Origin: Alphaproteobacteria bacterium
GTDB taxonomy: Bacteria; Pseudomonadota; Alphaproteobacteria; Rhodospirillales; Rhodospirillaceae
Assembly (NCBI GenBank): GCA_015233585.1
Contig: JADFXL010000011.1
Span: forward strand, 1 to 33,171
DNA length: 33,171 nucleotides
Direction: 5' to 3'
The position numbers and the translations under genes are program-made. The notes beneath the pieces are model-generated. The model saw only the letters and a program-made list of their open reading frames with translations, did not search any database and was not told the origin of the DNA. The number at the start of each line of letters is the position of its first letter. Position 1 is the stretch's first letter. Shown in pieces: positions 1-8,208 of this stretch.

Positions 1-294
1 ATCCTCCAGCACGTTCGGCGCGGACGCATCCATGCCGTCCACTCCTTGCATGAGGGCTTCGGCGAGCTGATCGAAGCGGCGGCGATGGAGACCTCCAGTC
101 TGGTTGGCACGCCGCTGAAAGAAATCCGCCTACCGCCCGGCGTTATATTGGGCGCCCTTGTTCGCGACGGCAAAGTCATCACGCCCCGTCCCACGACGAT
201 CGTTCAGGCTAAGGACAGGGTGGTCTTGTTTGCCGTCGCTCATGCGGTTAAACACGTCGAGAAAATGTTCTCAGTACGCTTGGAGTATTTTTAA
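1..294 (+). CDS. trkA: Trk potassium uptake protein TrkA, C-terminal part
   Basis: Open from the first base of the window (frame 1) to a TAA at 292-294, so only the last 97 residues are present. In the family, TrkA is the peripheral cytoplasmic NAD-binding regulator of the TrkH/G K+ channel, with two RCK_N/RCK_C repeats. The visible part reads as the final RCK_C domain: the segment after GFGELIEAAAMETSSL, the beta-rich GVILGALVRDGKVITP, and DRVVLFAVAHAVKHVEKMF near the end, typical of TrkA C-termini. The next gene, dat, begins 5 bases after the stop, which fits an operon. The trkA-dat-hfq-hflX order is familiar from Rhodospirillales, often downstream of ntrYX. The start lies outside the window. 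Confidence 0.85.
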   Translation: MLQHVRRGRIHAVHSLHEGFGELIEAAAMETSSLVGTPLKEIRLPPGVILGALVRDGKVITPRPTTIVQAKDRVVLFAVAHAVKHVEKMFSVRLEYF

Positions 295-299
295 GAGCC

Positions 300-1163
300 A
301 TGCCCCGCATCGCCTATGTCAATGGCCGCTACGTGCCACATGTCGACGCCAAGGTCCATATCGAGGATCGTGGCTTTCAACTCTCCGACGGGATTTATGA
401 GGTGATCGCCATTCGTGGCGGCTACCCCATTGACTTGGCCCCACATCTGGTCAGGCTGGATCGATCCCTGCGGGAACTTCGGATCGCCATGCCGGTGGCA
501 ACCAACGTTCTGAAAATGATTCTGGGCGAGGTGGTCCGGCGTAACGGGATCGACGAGGGAATCGTCTATCTGCAAATCACGCGCGGTGTGGCAAGGCGCG
601 ACCACGCATTTCCGGTGAAATCGTCGCGGAGCCTGGTGATCACGGCGCGGCGGCACAAACTTCCCACCGAAGCAACGTTCGAAAAGGGGGTCGCCGTGGT
701 CACGGCCCCCGATCTTCGCTGGCGGCGGTGCGATATCAAGTCCGTTGGCCTGCTTGCCAACGCCTTGGGAAAGCAGACGGCCAAGGAGGCCGGTGCCTAT
801 GAAGCGTGGCTGGTCAATCCCGATGGATTTGTGACGGAAGGATCTTCGTCCAACGCCTGGATCGTCACGGCCAACGGGGATGTGGGGACCCATCCGGGCA
901 ACAACGACATCCTTTCCGGGGTTACCCGCAAGGCCGTGATCGACGTGGCGACGAAGCTTCGTTACAAGGTGGTCGAACGTCCCTTTACGGTAGCCGAAGC
1001 CCTTACGGCGGCGGAGGCGTTTTTGACCAGTACCACCTCCTTCCTCATGCCCGTACTTCGTATCGATGGCAAAACGATCTCTTCGGGTAAGCCGGGTCCG
1101 ATCTCGCGGCGGTTATGGCGGGCCTATGTCGATAGCTTGGCTACCCGGATAAAGCCCTGGTGA
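300..1163 (+). CDS. dat: D-amino-acid aminotransferase (PLP fold type IV)
   Basis: 287-residue class IV PLP-dependent aminotransferase. D-amino-acid transaminases interconvert D-amino acids and 2-oxo acids (for example D-Ala + 2-oxoglutarate to D-Glu + pyruvate) in the cytoplasm. Visible features are the N-terminal MPRIAYVNGRYVP strand, the EDRGFQLSDGIYEVI substrate loop, the DIKSVGLLANALGKQ segment whose Lys is the expected Schiff-base residue, and TEGSSSNAWIV, the conserved Glu loop. Length is normal. It starts at an ATG 5 bases after trkA. The following HAD gene overlaps its stop by 4 bases (GTGA), indicating translational coupling. A branched-chain or 4-amino-4-deoxychorismate specificity in the same fold cannot be fully excluded, but the DIKSxxLL signature and context favour dat. 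Confidence 0.88.
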   Translation: MPRIAYVNGRYVPHVDAKVHIEDRGFQLSDGIYEVIAIRGGYPIDLAPHLVRLDRSLRELRIAMPVATNVLKMILGEVVRRNGIDEGIVYLQITRGVARRDHAFPVKSSRSLVITARRHKLPTEATFEKGVAVVTAPDLRWRRCDIKSVGLLANALGKQTAKEAGAYEAWLVNPDGFVTEGSSSNAWIVTANGDVGTHPGNNDILSGVTRKAVIDVATKLRYKVVERPFTVAEALTAAEAFLTSTTSFLMPVLRIDGKTISSGKPGPISRRLWRAYVDSLATRIKPW

Positions 1164-1837
1164 TCCCGTCGTTGAACCGGCCACGCGCGATCTTGTTTGA
1201 TTGGGACAACACCCTCGTCGACACATGGCCGTGCATCTTCGAAGTGCTCAACACCACCTATCGTGCCATGGGCCACGAGGAGTGGACGCTGGAACGATTC
1301 CGCGCCGAGTTGGGGCCGTCGTTACGGGACTCGTTCCCGGCCAAATTCGGCGACCGGTGGGAGGAGGCCCGCGACATTTTCTATGCAACTTTCAACGCCA
1401 TCCATCTACAAAAGCTGATCGTATTGCCGGGGGCGGGGGAATTGCTGGCGACCCTCCATGCCGACGGTCTTTACCTGGGGATCGTCAGCAATAAGACCGG
1501 TTCCCATTTGCGCGATGAGGTCAACCATATGGGGTGGTCGTCCTATTTCGGCGGCATCGTTGGCGCCCTTGATGCCGAGCGGGACAAGCCTGCGGCGGAA
1601 CCGGTTCATCTGGCTCTGGCGGGATCGGGGGTCGATGCCGGCTCGGGTGTGTGGTTTGTCGGCGATAGTCATACCGATCTGCAATGTGCCGTCAATGCGG
1701 GCTGTGTCCCAATCCTGCTGCGCCCGGAACCGCCCAGTATCGGCGAATTTCCCACCTGCCCGCCACGCGAACATGTGGCGGATTGCGTGGCGTTTCGAGA
1801 TTTAGTTTGTGCGTCGTTTGACCTGCGTCAGGGATGA
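1160..1837 (+). CDS. HAD-family phosphatase (phosphoglycolate-phosphatase-like)
   Basis: 225-residue haloacid-dehalogenase superfamily hydrolase. All four HAD motifs are visible: motif I FDWDNTLVDTW near residue 13 (nucleophile Asp and acid/base Asp), motif II IVSNKTG, motif III Lys in DKPAAEP, and motif IV WFVGDSHTDLQCA. A helical cap lies between motifs I and II, as in subfamily I phosphatases (Gph, PpaX). The substrate cannot be read from the sequence. The start is GTG at 1160, overlapping the dat stop as GTGA. A 245-base gap separates it from hfq. Confidence 0.8.
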   Translation: MIPSLNRPRAILFDWDNTLVDTWPCIFEVLNTTYRAMGHEEWTLERFRAELGPSLRDSFPAKFGDRWEEARDIFYATFNAIHLQKLIVLPGAGELLATLHADGLYLGIVSNKTGSHLRDEVNHMGWSSYFGGIVGALDAERDKPAAEPVHLALAGSGVDAGSGVWFVGDSHTDLQCAVNAGCVPILLRPEPPSIGEFPTCPPREHVADCVAFRDLVCASFDLRQG

Positions 1838-1895
1838 CCCCCATTTTTCTGTTGAAAATCAGCGGGTTTCCAAATCCCTCCGGCCGTCTGTCAGG

Positions 1896-1914
1896 GTGTG
1901 GGCAGCGCCCACAC
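1896..1914. repeat. Perfect 8-bp-stem hairpin upstream of hfq
   Basis: The arms are GTGTGGGC and GCCCACAC with loop AGC. The stem closely resembles the outer hairpins of the larger intergenic elements at 6099-6114 and 11011-11026. There is no T-run, so it is not a canonical intrinsic terminator. It lies 59 bases past the HAD gene stop. The rest of 1838-2082 holds nothing else I can assign beyond the hfq leader. Confidence 0.6.
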
Positions 1915-2082
1915 GGTTAAATGCGATCGCCTTGCCAAAAATGCTTCCCGGCCTGCCTCCGGCGCGGATAGAGTATATCTTCCATTTGCCCATTGCTTCC
2001 ATTAGATGGAAACGAGGGCAGGGACCATGGCAAAAATGACGTGGTCCCCAAAGGCAAAAAGAACAAGAAACAGGGGGAGCGA

Positions 2083-2334
2083 ATGTCGGCGGAAAAGCTG
2101 CAAAACGTTCAGGATGTGTTTCTCAACCATATCCGCAAAAATAAAACATCGGTGACCGTGTTCCTTGTTAACGGCGTGAAACTACAGGGTATCGTTACGT
2201 GGTTTGATAATTTTTCCATGCTGTTGCGGCGGGATGGCTACACCCAGCTTGTCTATAAGCACGCCATTTCGACCGTCATGCCGACCACGCCCGTTCAGTT
2301 GTTCGATCCCTCGCGGGAAGGCGGTGAAGAATAG
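2083..2334 (+). CDS. hfq: RNA chaperone Hfq
   Basis: 83-residue Sm-like RNA chaperone forming a homohexamer; in the family it pairs sRNAs with mRNAs and affects stability and translation. The Sm1 motif is visible ([23 protein letters not shown]), as is Sm2 with [10 protein letters not shown], the classic Hfq KH signature. [15 protein letters not shown] is the proximal-face helix. I chose the ATG at 2083 because a strong GGGGGAG ribosome-binding site ends about 4 bases upstream and the protein then begins [11 protein letters not shown] like most Hfq proteins. The same frame stays open upstream as a Lys-rich stretch ([12 protein letters not shown]) that would join an ATG at 2027 if the A5 run at 2032-2036 had one more base; see findings. 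Confidence 0.95.
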   Translation: MSAEKLQNVQDVFLNHIRKNKTSVTVFLVNGVKLQGIVTWFDNFSMLLRRDGYTQLVYKHAISTVMPTTPVQLFDPSREGGEE

Positions 2335-2414
2335 CTACCAGCGCCACCTCGCTCCGTTCCGGGGCGATTGTCGTTCATCCCGTGCTGAAACGCACGAAGG
2401 AGGAGCGGCTTCGT

Positions 2415-3632
2415 GTGACGAGATCACCGGAGTCGCGCTTGCACGAGGCAACCGGGCTGGCGACGGCCATAGATCTTGAAATCCGGGCGACGGAAACCGT
2501 GCCAGTCAGCCGGATTCGCCCGGCCACATTCGTTGGCCAGGGAAGCGTGGAGCATCTCGGCGCGCTGGTCACCCAGCATGAAGCGGATCTGGTGGTCATG
2601 GATTGTCCGCTTTCGCCGATCCAGCAGCGCAATCTGGAGCGAGCCTGGCGTTGCAAGGTCATCGACCGGACGGCGTTAATTCTGGAAATTTTTGGCGCCC
2701 GTGCGCATACGCGGGAAGGCATTCTTCAAGTCGAACTGGCTCACCTGTCCTATCAGCGCAGCCGTCTGGTGCGGAGCTGGACCCATCTGGAGCGCCAGCG
2801 CGGCGGATTTGGGTTCCTGGGGGGACCGGGCGAGACCCAGATCGAAACCGATCGCCGATTGATCGGCGAACGCATCGCCCGTATTCGCCGTGAGCTGGAG
2901 GAAGTCAAACGAACTCGGGAACTCCACCGCGTGGCCCGGCGCCGGATTCCTTACCCCATCGTCGCTCTGGTTGGTTATACCAATGCGGGTAAGTCAACGT
3001 TGTTCAACCGCCTGACCAACGCCGAGGTTATGGCGGCCGACCAACTGTTTGCCACGTTGGACCCGACCATGCGGGGTCTGGCCCTGCCATCGGGCCGGTC
3101 CGTCATTCTGTCTGATACCGTTGGTTTCATATCTGAATTACCGCATGAATTGGTCGCGGCTTTCCGGGCCACCCTGGAAGAGGTGTTGACGGCGGATATT
3201 GTCATTCATGTGCGCGATGCCGCCCACCCCGACTCCTTGTCTCAGAAGACGGATGTCGAGGCCGTGTTGAGGGATCTGGGGCTTGGGGCGGCGGTGGATG
3301 CGGAGTTGATCCAGGCTCTCAACAAAATCGACCTGCTGGATCCGGTATCCCGCGAAGAGACCGTCAACCAAGCCCAACGACAGCCGCATCTGGTGCCGGT
3401 ATCGGCGCTGACAGGGCAGGGGACGGCGGATTTGTTGCGGCTCATTGACGAGCGGCTGGCTCGGGGTCGTGAACTCATCGAAACGAAGGTGCCATTACAC
3501 GATGGTGCCGCCATGGCTTGGCTGTATCGTCGCGGCGAAGTCATCGCCCGACATGACGACGACACCCATGCCCACATCACGGTTCGTCTTGACCCAGACG
3601 ATGCTGGCCGTCTTCGCGACTCATCAAACTAA
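2415..3632 (+). CDS. hflX: Ribosome-associated GTPase HflX
   Basis: 405-residue HflX, an Obg/HflX-superfamily GTPase that binds the 50S subunit and can split stalled or stress-arrested ribosomes. Visible: the N-terminal HflX domain (QRNLERAWRCKVIDRT), the glycine-rich linker GGFGFLGGPGETQIETDRR, then the G domain with P-loop GYTNAGKST, switch II DTVGFISELPHELVAAF, NKID and the SALTGQG G5-like loop. The GTG at 2415 is preceded at good spacing by AAGGAGGAG (2397-2405), which decides this start. The frame is open further back to a GTG at 2382 and reads IVVHPVLK just before that, so an upstream start cannot be excluded. It follows hfq, as in enterobacteria and Rhodospirillales. The convergent DUF4175 gene ends 27 bases away. 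Confidence 0.93.
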   Translation: MTRSPESRLHEATGLATAIDLEIRATETVPVSRIRPATFVGQGSVEHLGALVTQHEADLVVMDCPLSPIQQRNLERAWRCKVIDRTALILEIFGARAHTREGILQVELAHLSYQRSRLVRSWTHLERQRGGFGFLGGPGETQIETDRRLIGERIARIRRELEEVKRTRELHRVARRRIPYPIVALVGYTNAGKSTLFNRLTNAEVMAADQLFATLDPTMRGLALPSGRSVILSDTVGFISELPHELVAAFRATLEEVLTADIVIHVRDAAHPDSLSQKTDVEAVLRDLGLGAAVDAELIQALNKIDLLDPVSREETVNQAQRQPHLVPVSALTGQGTADLLRLIDERLARGRELIETKVPLHDGAAMAWLYRRGEVIARHDDDTHAHITVRLDPDDAGRLRDSSN

Positions 3633-3659
3633 ATCCGGTTGATGTCAAGCGCGCACTTG

Positions 3660-6077
3660 CTAAAACTGGCGCAACAACCGCTCCAGATAATCAAGTTCCG
3701 GCTTCGGTCGTTCCCGGTCGCTGGCGCGTTTTCGCAGTTCGTCAAGAATCTCGCGGGCGGTACGGGCGTCCGGCTGCGTGGGGATGGCGATTCCAGAGCC
3801 GTCGTCAATACCGCCGCTGGTGCGGCCGAGGGGGTCGAGTCCGGCTCCATTCCGGGACGATCCTGGACCGGGAAGCAGCATCATGGGGCTGCCATCGCCG
3901 CCGAGCGCGTTTTCCATTAGCGCCTTGAGCGCTTCGCCCGAGCCTTGGCGCAAGCTGGCAAGGGCGCGGCCTTGGGCTGCGGCTGCGGCGGTGGGGTCGC
4001 CGCTCCGTAGGGAGGTGGCGGCATCGCGCATGGACAACTCAGCACTTCCCAGCGACTTCGGCAGCGTCACGCCCATCTCGCCCAGGCGTTGCATCAACTC
4101 GCCCAGAGAGTGGCGCACGCCGTTCTGACTTGCTGCCGTGCGACGCATCCGCTCCCGGTCGACGGTCCGGCGCAAGTCCTGGCTTTGATGAAAGGTATCG
4201 TCGAGAAGTTTTTGCTGACGGTCGATAATGGCCTTCAGACCATCCATGACCGCCTGCGCCGCCTTCATCGCCGCACCGACTTCCGACGGCATCCGGGCAT
4301 TGCGAAGACTTTGCGTCATCCGCTGCAAGTCGCGTAACATCTCCTGGGCAGCTTGACGGGCGCCAGCAAGGCTCAGGTCTTTCAGACGATCGAGCCTGCG
4401 CGCGAAATCCTCAGGGCGCATTACCGGCCCATCGGGACGCAAGGGCGGGCGCAGCGTTTCCTGGTCAAGACGTTGGGCCAGAGTTTGCAGGTAACGATCT
4501 AGCGCTTCGCGATAGCGGTCGACCAGGCGGTCCAGTTCAGCGGGATCGGCCCCGGCTTTGAGAGCCTCGGATAGAACTTTCTCGGCATCATCCAGGCTCC
4601 GTTCAGCGGTTGCCGTCTGGCCGTCCTCGATATGCAGGGCGGTCTGCCACAGGATGTCACGCACGGACGCCAGGGAGGCGTCGGTAACGTCCAGAGCAAG
4701 ACGGTCGCGAGCGACGCGCAGAGCTAGAAAAACCACGATGTCGCGGCCAAACTTCTCCGGCTGGGCCGAGAGGGTGTCGAGCCGTTCCAGGACGTTGGCC
4801 AATTGGGCGGGCTCGGTAATCAACCGTTTGCGTTCGACGACGATTGCCCGGGCCATCGGGTGGGTAAAGACGCGATCTGGCAGGCGGGTGGTCGTGGGCT
4901 GGGACATGCCGGTCTGTCCCTTGTCGTCACGGGCGTACAGACGGATGGTTACGGGCATCCCGGCCCATTCGTGGGCCGTAAGGTCAAGCAGGCTGGTGTC
5001 GTGTACGTCTCGCGCTTTGCCGCCGGGGAGCGGCAATTCGATGTCCATGGGGGTTCCGTCCGGGTGGTCAACGCGGTGGATCAACGCGCTGACACCGGCA
5101 ACGGCGTAATCGTCATGTGCCTTGTAGGCGAGGCGCAGTCGCCAGCGGCTGGCCTCTGCCGGTGGTGCCGTGAAGGAAGTCTCGGGCGGTGTGTCGGTGA
5201 TGACGCGCATCGCCCACTGGCCAAGGGTCGTGTGACCCTGAGTCACCGCCAGTTGGGAACCGCCGTCGATTATGGTTTCAAGGCGGTGGCTGGTGTCGGC
5301 CAGAGGGGTGAAGGGGACGACACGATTGCCGATTGCCAGGCTGGGTGTCTCGTCCCCGCCCAGAACCAGCGCGAGGCCGCGGCTGCCTTCTGGGACGTCG
5401 AGGGGATTGGGGTTGGCGCCGGATGGCGTTTCCAGCACCAGTGGCGGCAGGCGGGTGTAGGGTGGGGGGGTGATCCACAGCCGCAGCAATACCGACGCCG
5501 ATGCCGTTGCCGGCGTTGTTGCTGTCGGGTGGAGCGCCCGCCCCATCCGCTCGGGGAGCTGTCCCCACCCCGCCGTGATGGCGATGGTCAGCAGCAGCAG
5601 CACGGCGGCTCGCAGCCCCAGCGGGTCTCGTGCGGGCACACCGGGCGAGGGTATTCCCGGTTCGAGGTGATGGGCCAGGGCGATCATGCGGGTAATGTGG
5701 GCTTGCCACAATTGTTGGGCCGCCGGATCTTTGGTCCCGGCGGCCAGCGTGTCGTCGATGGCGGTGAGGGGGTAATGGCTGCTGCCGCGCTCCAGGCGAC
5801 GCACGAGGTCCTCACGCCGGGGGAACTTTACCGAACGCCGCGCATGGGATATGGCGATGGCCCCGGCCAGCGCGAACAGGCCGAGACTGCCCGCATGGGC
5901 CAGACCTGGCATCTGGGGAAAAACGTCCAGCCAGGCCAGAGCTATGAACAGACCGGCGAGACTTGTCACCGGCCAGGACGCGGCCCACAGCCGTTCCCAC
6001 ATCAATACCACCCACGTCCGGCGCAATTTCGCCTGGAGCCAGGGGCGGGGGTCATGGTAGGAGCAATGTTTTATCAC
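3660..6077 (-). CDS. DUF4175/TIGR02302-type large membrane protein
   Basis: About 805 residues. The N-terminal third carries two close membrane segments (around TSLAGLFIALAWLDVF and LGLFALAGAIAI) and a third near LGLRAAVLLLLTIAITAGW. A beta-rich, Pro-rich middle follows (TPPPYTRLPPLVLETP), then a long Gln/Arg/Ala-rich coiled-coil region and a Gly/Pro-rich low-complexity tail. This architecture matches the alphaproteobacterial TIGR02302/DUF4175 family, whose function is unknown and which commonly lies next to lysA. I chose GTG at 6077 because codons further upstream run into the palindromic element 6099-6183, which is unlikely to be coding; ATG at 6002 is an alternative. It lies downstream of lysA on the same strand, probably the last gene of an argH-lptM-lysA unit. 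Confidence 0.82.
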   Translation of the reverse strand: MIKHCSYHDPRPWLQAKLRRTWVVLMWERLWAASWPVTSLAGLFIALAWLDVFPQMPGLAHAGSLGLFALAGAIAISHARRSVKFPRREDLVRRLERGSSHYPLTAIDDTLAAGTKDPAAQQLWQAHITRMIALAHHLEPGIPSPGVPARDPLGLRAAVLLLLTIAITAGWGQLPERMGRALHPTATTPATASASVLLRLWITPPPYTRLPPLVLETPSGANPNPLDVPEGSRGLALVLGGDETPSLAIGNRVVPFTPLADTSHRLETIIDGGSQLAVTQGHTTLGQWAMRVITDTPPETSFTAPPAEASRWRLRLAYKAHDDYAVAGVSALIHRVDHPDGTPMDIELPLPGGKARDVHDTSLLDLTAHEWAGMPVTIRLYARDDKGQTGMSQPTTTRLPDRVFTHPMARAIVVERKRLITEPAQLANVLERLDTLSAQPEKFGRDIVVFLALRVARDRLALDVTDASLASVRDILWQTALHIEDGQTATAERSLDDAEKVLSEALKAGADPAELDRLVDRYREALDRYLQTLAQRLDQETLRPPLRPDGPVMRPEDFARRLDRLKDLSLAGARQAAQEMLRDLQRMTQSLRNARMPSEVGAAMKAAQAVMDGLKAIIDRQQKLLDDTFHQSQDLRRTVDRERMRRTAASQNGVRHSLGELMQRLGEMGVTLPKSLGSAELSMRDAATSLRSGDPTAAAAAQGRALASLRQGSGEALKALMENALGGDGSPMMLLPGPGSSRNGAGLDPLGRTSGGIDDGSGIAIPTQPDARTAREILDELRKRASDRERPKPELDYLERLLRQF

Positions 6078-6098
6078 TGTTATAGTAGGCTCCAGAAG

Positions 6099-6183
6099 GT
6101 GGGCTGTAGCCCACACCCGCTTGGGGCCTAGAGGCCCCAAACCCCCATTAATAAAAAAAGGGGGTTTCGGGGCGATAGCCCCG
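6099..6183. repeat. Intergenic multi-hairpin element (copy 1)
   Basis: Four successive stems. h1 is 6099-6114 (GTGGGC / GCCCAC). h2 is 6121-6140 (TTGGGGCC / GGCCCCAA). A central stem ACCCCC / GGGGGT at 6141-6146/6160-6165 (extended by AA/TT) carries an AT-rich loop. h3 is 6168-6183 (CGGGGC / GCCCCG). h2, the central stem and h3 abut without spacers. It begins 8 bases past the lysA stop, and on the minus strand h3 is followed by C5T7, so it may act as the lysA terminator. The architecture recurs at 10942-11026, 27045-27155 and, with different stem sequences, at 21041-21136. Confidence 0.8.
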
Positions 6184-6191
6184 ATATTGGT

Positions 6192-7469
6192 CTATCTGGC
6201 TCCGGCCAGCCAGTCCGGCAACACCTCCAGCGCCAACATTTCCTCGTAGGAGGGGCGGCGGCGGACCACGGCAAAGGCGTCACCTCTGACCAGAACCTCG
6301 GGCACCAGCGGACGTGCATTATAGCTGGACGCCATTGCCGCGCCATAGGCCCCAGCCGAACCCACGGCCACCAGATCGCCGGCGGTTATGGGTGGCAACG
6401 GGCGTTGCTGGGCAAAGGTGTCGCCGCTTTCGCACACTGGCCCAACCACGTCCATCAGCGAACGGTTCGCTCCGGCAGCGGGTTCGATCACGGGGATGAT
6501 TTCATGGTAGGCGTCATACATGGCGGGACGAACCAGATCGTTCATGGCGGCATCGACGATGACGAACGTCCGCGTCGCACCCTCCTTTACATAGATTACC
6601 TTCGTCACCAGAACCCCGGCGTTGCCGACGATCAGGCGTCCCGGCTCCAGCAGCAGGGTGCAGCCCAGGTCGGCCAGGGTACTGCGAATCACTTCGGCAT
6701 AGGCGATGGGGGAGGGCGGTTCCGCCATGTCGGGATCATAGGGTATGCCCAGCCCACCGCCGAGGTCGATGTGGCGGATCGTCATCCCATCGGCGCGCAA
6801 CATCAGGACAAGGTCGCGCACCCGCAGAAAAGCCAGACGAAAGGGTTCAAGCTCGGTGATCTGACTGCCGATATGCACGGCCACGCCCACGACGTCGATG
6901 CCGGGCAGGGCGGCCGCCATGTGGAATACGGCATGAGCATGAGTCCACTCGATGCCGAACTTGTTTTCCTTGCGTCCGGTAGTGATTTTGACATGGGTGG
7001 CAGCGTCGATGTCGGGATTGACCCGCAGCGACACCGGCGCCCTCACGCCAAGGGCCATTGCGATCTCGTTCAGAGCCTTCAGCTCCGGCACGCTTTCTAC
7101 GTTGATTTGCAGGATGCCCTCCCTGAGGGCCAGGGTCAGTTCACTCTGTGTTTTGCCGACCCCGGAGAATACGATACGCCGGGCTGGCATTCCGGCGGCA
7201 AGGGCCAGCCGTAACTCCCCCTCGGAAACCACATCAGCCCCGGCTCCCAGGTTGGCCAAGGTCCGCACTACGGCGATGTTGGCGTTGGCTTTCATGGCGT
7301 AATGGACATGCGCATCCAGCCCCGCCAGCGCGGACGTGAACACCTTGTAGTGGTGCTTAAGTGTTGCTGTCGAGTAACAATAGAACGGCGTTCCCACCGT
7401 CTTGGCGATACGCGACAAGGGAACCGCCTCGGCGTGCAACTGGCCAAGATGGTATTGAAAGTGATTCAT
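6192..7469 (-). CDS. lysA: Diaminopimelate decarboxylase
   Basis: 425-residue PLP enzyme (fold type III) making L-lysine from meso-2,6-diaminopimelate, the last step of lysine synthesis. Visible: GTPFYCYSTATLKHH near the N-terminus, YAMKANAN with the Schiff-base Lys, the Gly-rich HIDLGGGLGIPYD, LLEPGRLIVGNAGVL, and GPVCESGDTF with the catalytic Cys-Glu-Ser. The ATG at 7469 gives the usual N-terminus and follows a GAGG at about 10 bases. Neighbour order argH-lptM-[insert]-lysA-DUF4175 agrees with the common alphaproteobacterial cluster, except for the insert between lptM and lysA. Its first ~100 coding bases and leader also occur as a diverged second copy at 8041-8190. Confidence 0.95.
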   Translation of the reverse strand: MNHFQYHLGQLHAEAVPLSRIAKTVGTPFYCYSTATLKHHYKVFTSALAGLDAHVHYAMKANANIAVVRTLANLGAGADVVSEGELRLALAAGMPARRIVFSGVGKTQSELTLALREGILQINVESVPELKALNEIAMALGVRAPVSLRVNPDIDAATHVKITTGRKENKFGIEWTHAHAVFHMAAALPGIDVVGVAVHIGSQITELEPFRLAFLRVRDLVLMLRADGMTIRHIDLGGGLGIPYDPDMAEPPSPIAYAEVIRSTLADLGCTLLLEPGRLIVGNAGVLVTKVIYVKEGATRTFVIVDAAMNDLVRPAMYDAYHEIIPVIEPAAGANRSLMDVVGPVCESGDTFAQQRPLPPITAGDLVAVGSAGAYGAAMASSYNARPLVPEVLVRGDAFAVVRRRPSYEEMLALEVLPDWLAGAR

Positions 7470-7520
7470 GGCGTTGAGCCTCGTCTCCCGGATCAAAACT
7501 GCCGCAGTGTAGGGCAATTC
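7371..7520. repeat. lysA 5'-end/leader repeat, copy A (functional lysA)
   Basis: Aligns base by base, with about one small gap and roughly four in five bases identical by eye, to 8041-8190. It covers the first ~33 codons of lysA, its ribosome-binding region and about 50 bases of leader. The two copies have the same orientation and enclose the coiled-coil gene 7559-7987. Confidence 0.8.
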
Positions 7521-7558
7521 GCGGCGGGGGGGCAGGGGACAATTATTATTACTGGCGA

Positions 7559-7987
7559 TCAGGGATGCGGGGGGAGATAGCGGATTGCGGCGAGGATGAT
7601 GCTGACGGCGACGATCATGACGCGACCGAACTTGACGGTCATGCGCAGTTCGAGCTTTTCTAGTTCCGCACGCAACGCCGCGATGTCGCTCTTTACATCC
7701 ATACGCAACGCCGTGGTATCACCCTTCAATTCCGTACGAAGTGCCGCGATATCACTCTTCACTTCCGTGCGAAGCGCCGCTATATCGCCCTTCAATTCCG
7801 TGCGGAGTGTCGCTATATCGCCCTTCACTTCCGTGCGGAGTGCCTCTATATCGCCCTTGGTTGCCAACTCGGCACCACTCGCCGCCTCGGCCAGGGCCGA
7901 AGCGGCCGTATGAGCCTGCTCGGACGTAAAGCCGCCAGCCTGAAGACGATCGGCCAGTTTCAGGGTGTCGAAGGGGATGGCGTTCAT
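7559..7987 (-). CDS. DUF1640-like coiled-coil protein with C-terminal membrane anchor
   Basis: 142 residues. The N-terminus (MNAIPFDTLKLADRLQAGGFTS) and an Ala-rich helix lead into six tandem 11-residue repeats at residues 43-108 with consensus xKGDIAALRTE, a hendecad coiled coil. A basic linker and one membrane segment (RVMIVAVSIILAAIRYL, about 122-138) close the protein. The layout matches small bacterial DUF1640/CCDC90-like proteins; their function is not established. ATG 7987 is preferred; a TTG at 8023 is in frame. The gene sits between the truncated and the complete lysA 5' ends, so it arrived with, or prompted, that duplication. The family call is by pattern and is moderate. Confidence 0.7.
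   Translation of the reverse strand: MNAIPFDTLKLADRLQAGGFTSEQAHTAASALAEAASGAELATKGDIEALRTEVKGDIATLRTELKGDIAALRTEVKSDIAALRTELKGDTTALRMDVKSDIAALRAELEKLELRMTVKFGRVMIVAVSIILAAIRYLPPHP
7664..7861 (-). repeat. Six tandem 33-bp repeats inside the coiled-coil gene
   Basis: Six 33-base units each encode 11 residues (xKGDIAALRTE-like) with alternating VK/LK starts. Neighbouring units are near-identical at the DNA level, which suggests recent expansion or contraction by slippage or recombination. Confidence 0.85.
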
Positions 7988-8040
7988 GAGGCTAATTCTG
8001 GTCCAGGATGGTGAGCGAGTCAACAGCGCACGCCTTGGGC

Positions 8041-8139
8041 TTAGTAACGATAGAACGGCGCTCCTACCGTCTGGGCAATGCGCGACAAGGTGACCGCTTC
8101 GGCATACGATTGGCCAAGGCGATACTGAAAATGATTCAT
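8041..8139 (-). pseudogene. Truncated lysA 5' fragment
   Basis: An ATG at 8139 opens a 32-codon frame ending in TAA at 8041-8043. The peptide begins MNHFQYRLGQSYAEAV and continues to TVGAPFYRY; 25 of its 32 residues equal the first 32 of the intact lysA at 7469. Homology stops right at the TAA, so it is a broken-off 5' end rather than an independent gene. The surrounding repeat extends about 50 bases upstream of the ATG. It may still be translated, since its start region is retained; no function is implied. Confidence 0.82.
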
Positions 8140-8190
8140 GGCAATGTGGGCCTTGTCTCCCAGGTAAAAACTGCCGTATCCGCCAATTCG
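8041..8190. repeat. lysA 5'-end/leader repeat, copy B (remnant)
   Basis: Partner of 7371-7520 in direct orientation. It includes the lysA-like leader up to the shared CAATTCG end. The separation is 670 bases. Confidence 0.8.
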
Positions 8191-8208
8191 TTATGTCAAC
8201 GTTTGTTT

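Noticed and set aside
4803-6131. 442-codon + strand frame opposite the DUF4175-type gene
   Set aside because: Low-complexity Gly/Gln/Arg translation mirroring the coding frame on the other strand; no domain or start signal.
6078-6140. Longer N-terminus of the DUF4175-type gene
   Set aside because: Those codons are the hairpin element, not protein-like sequence.
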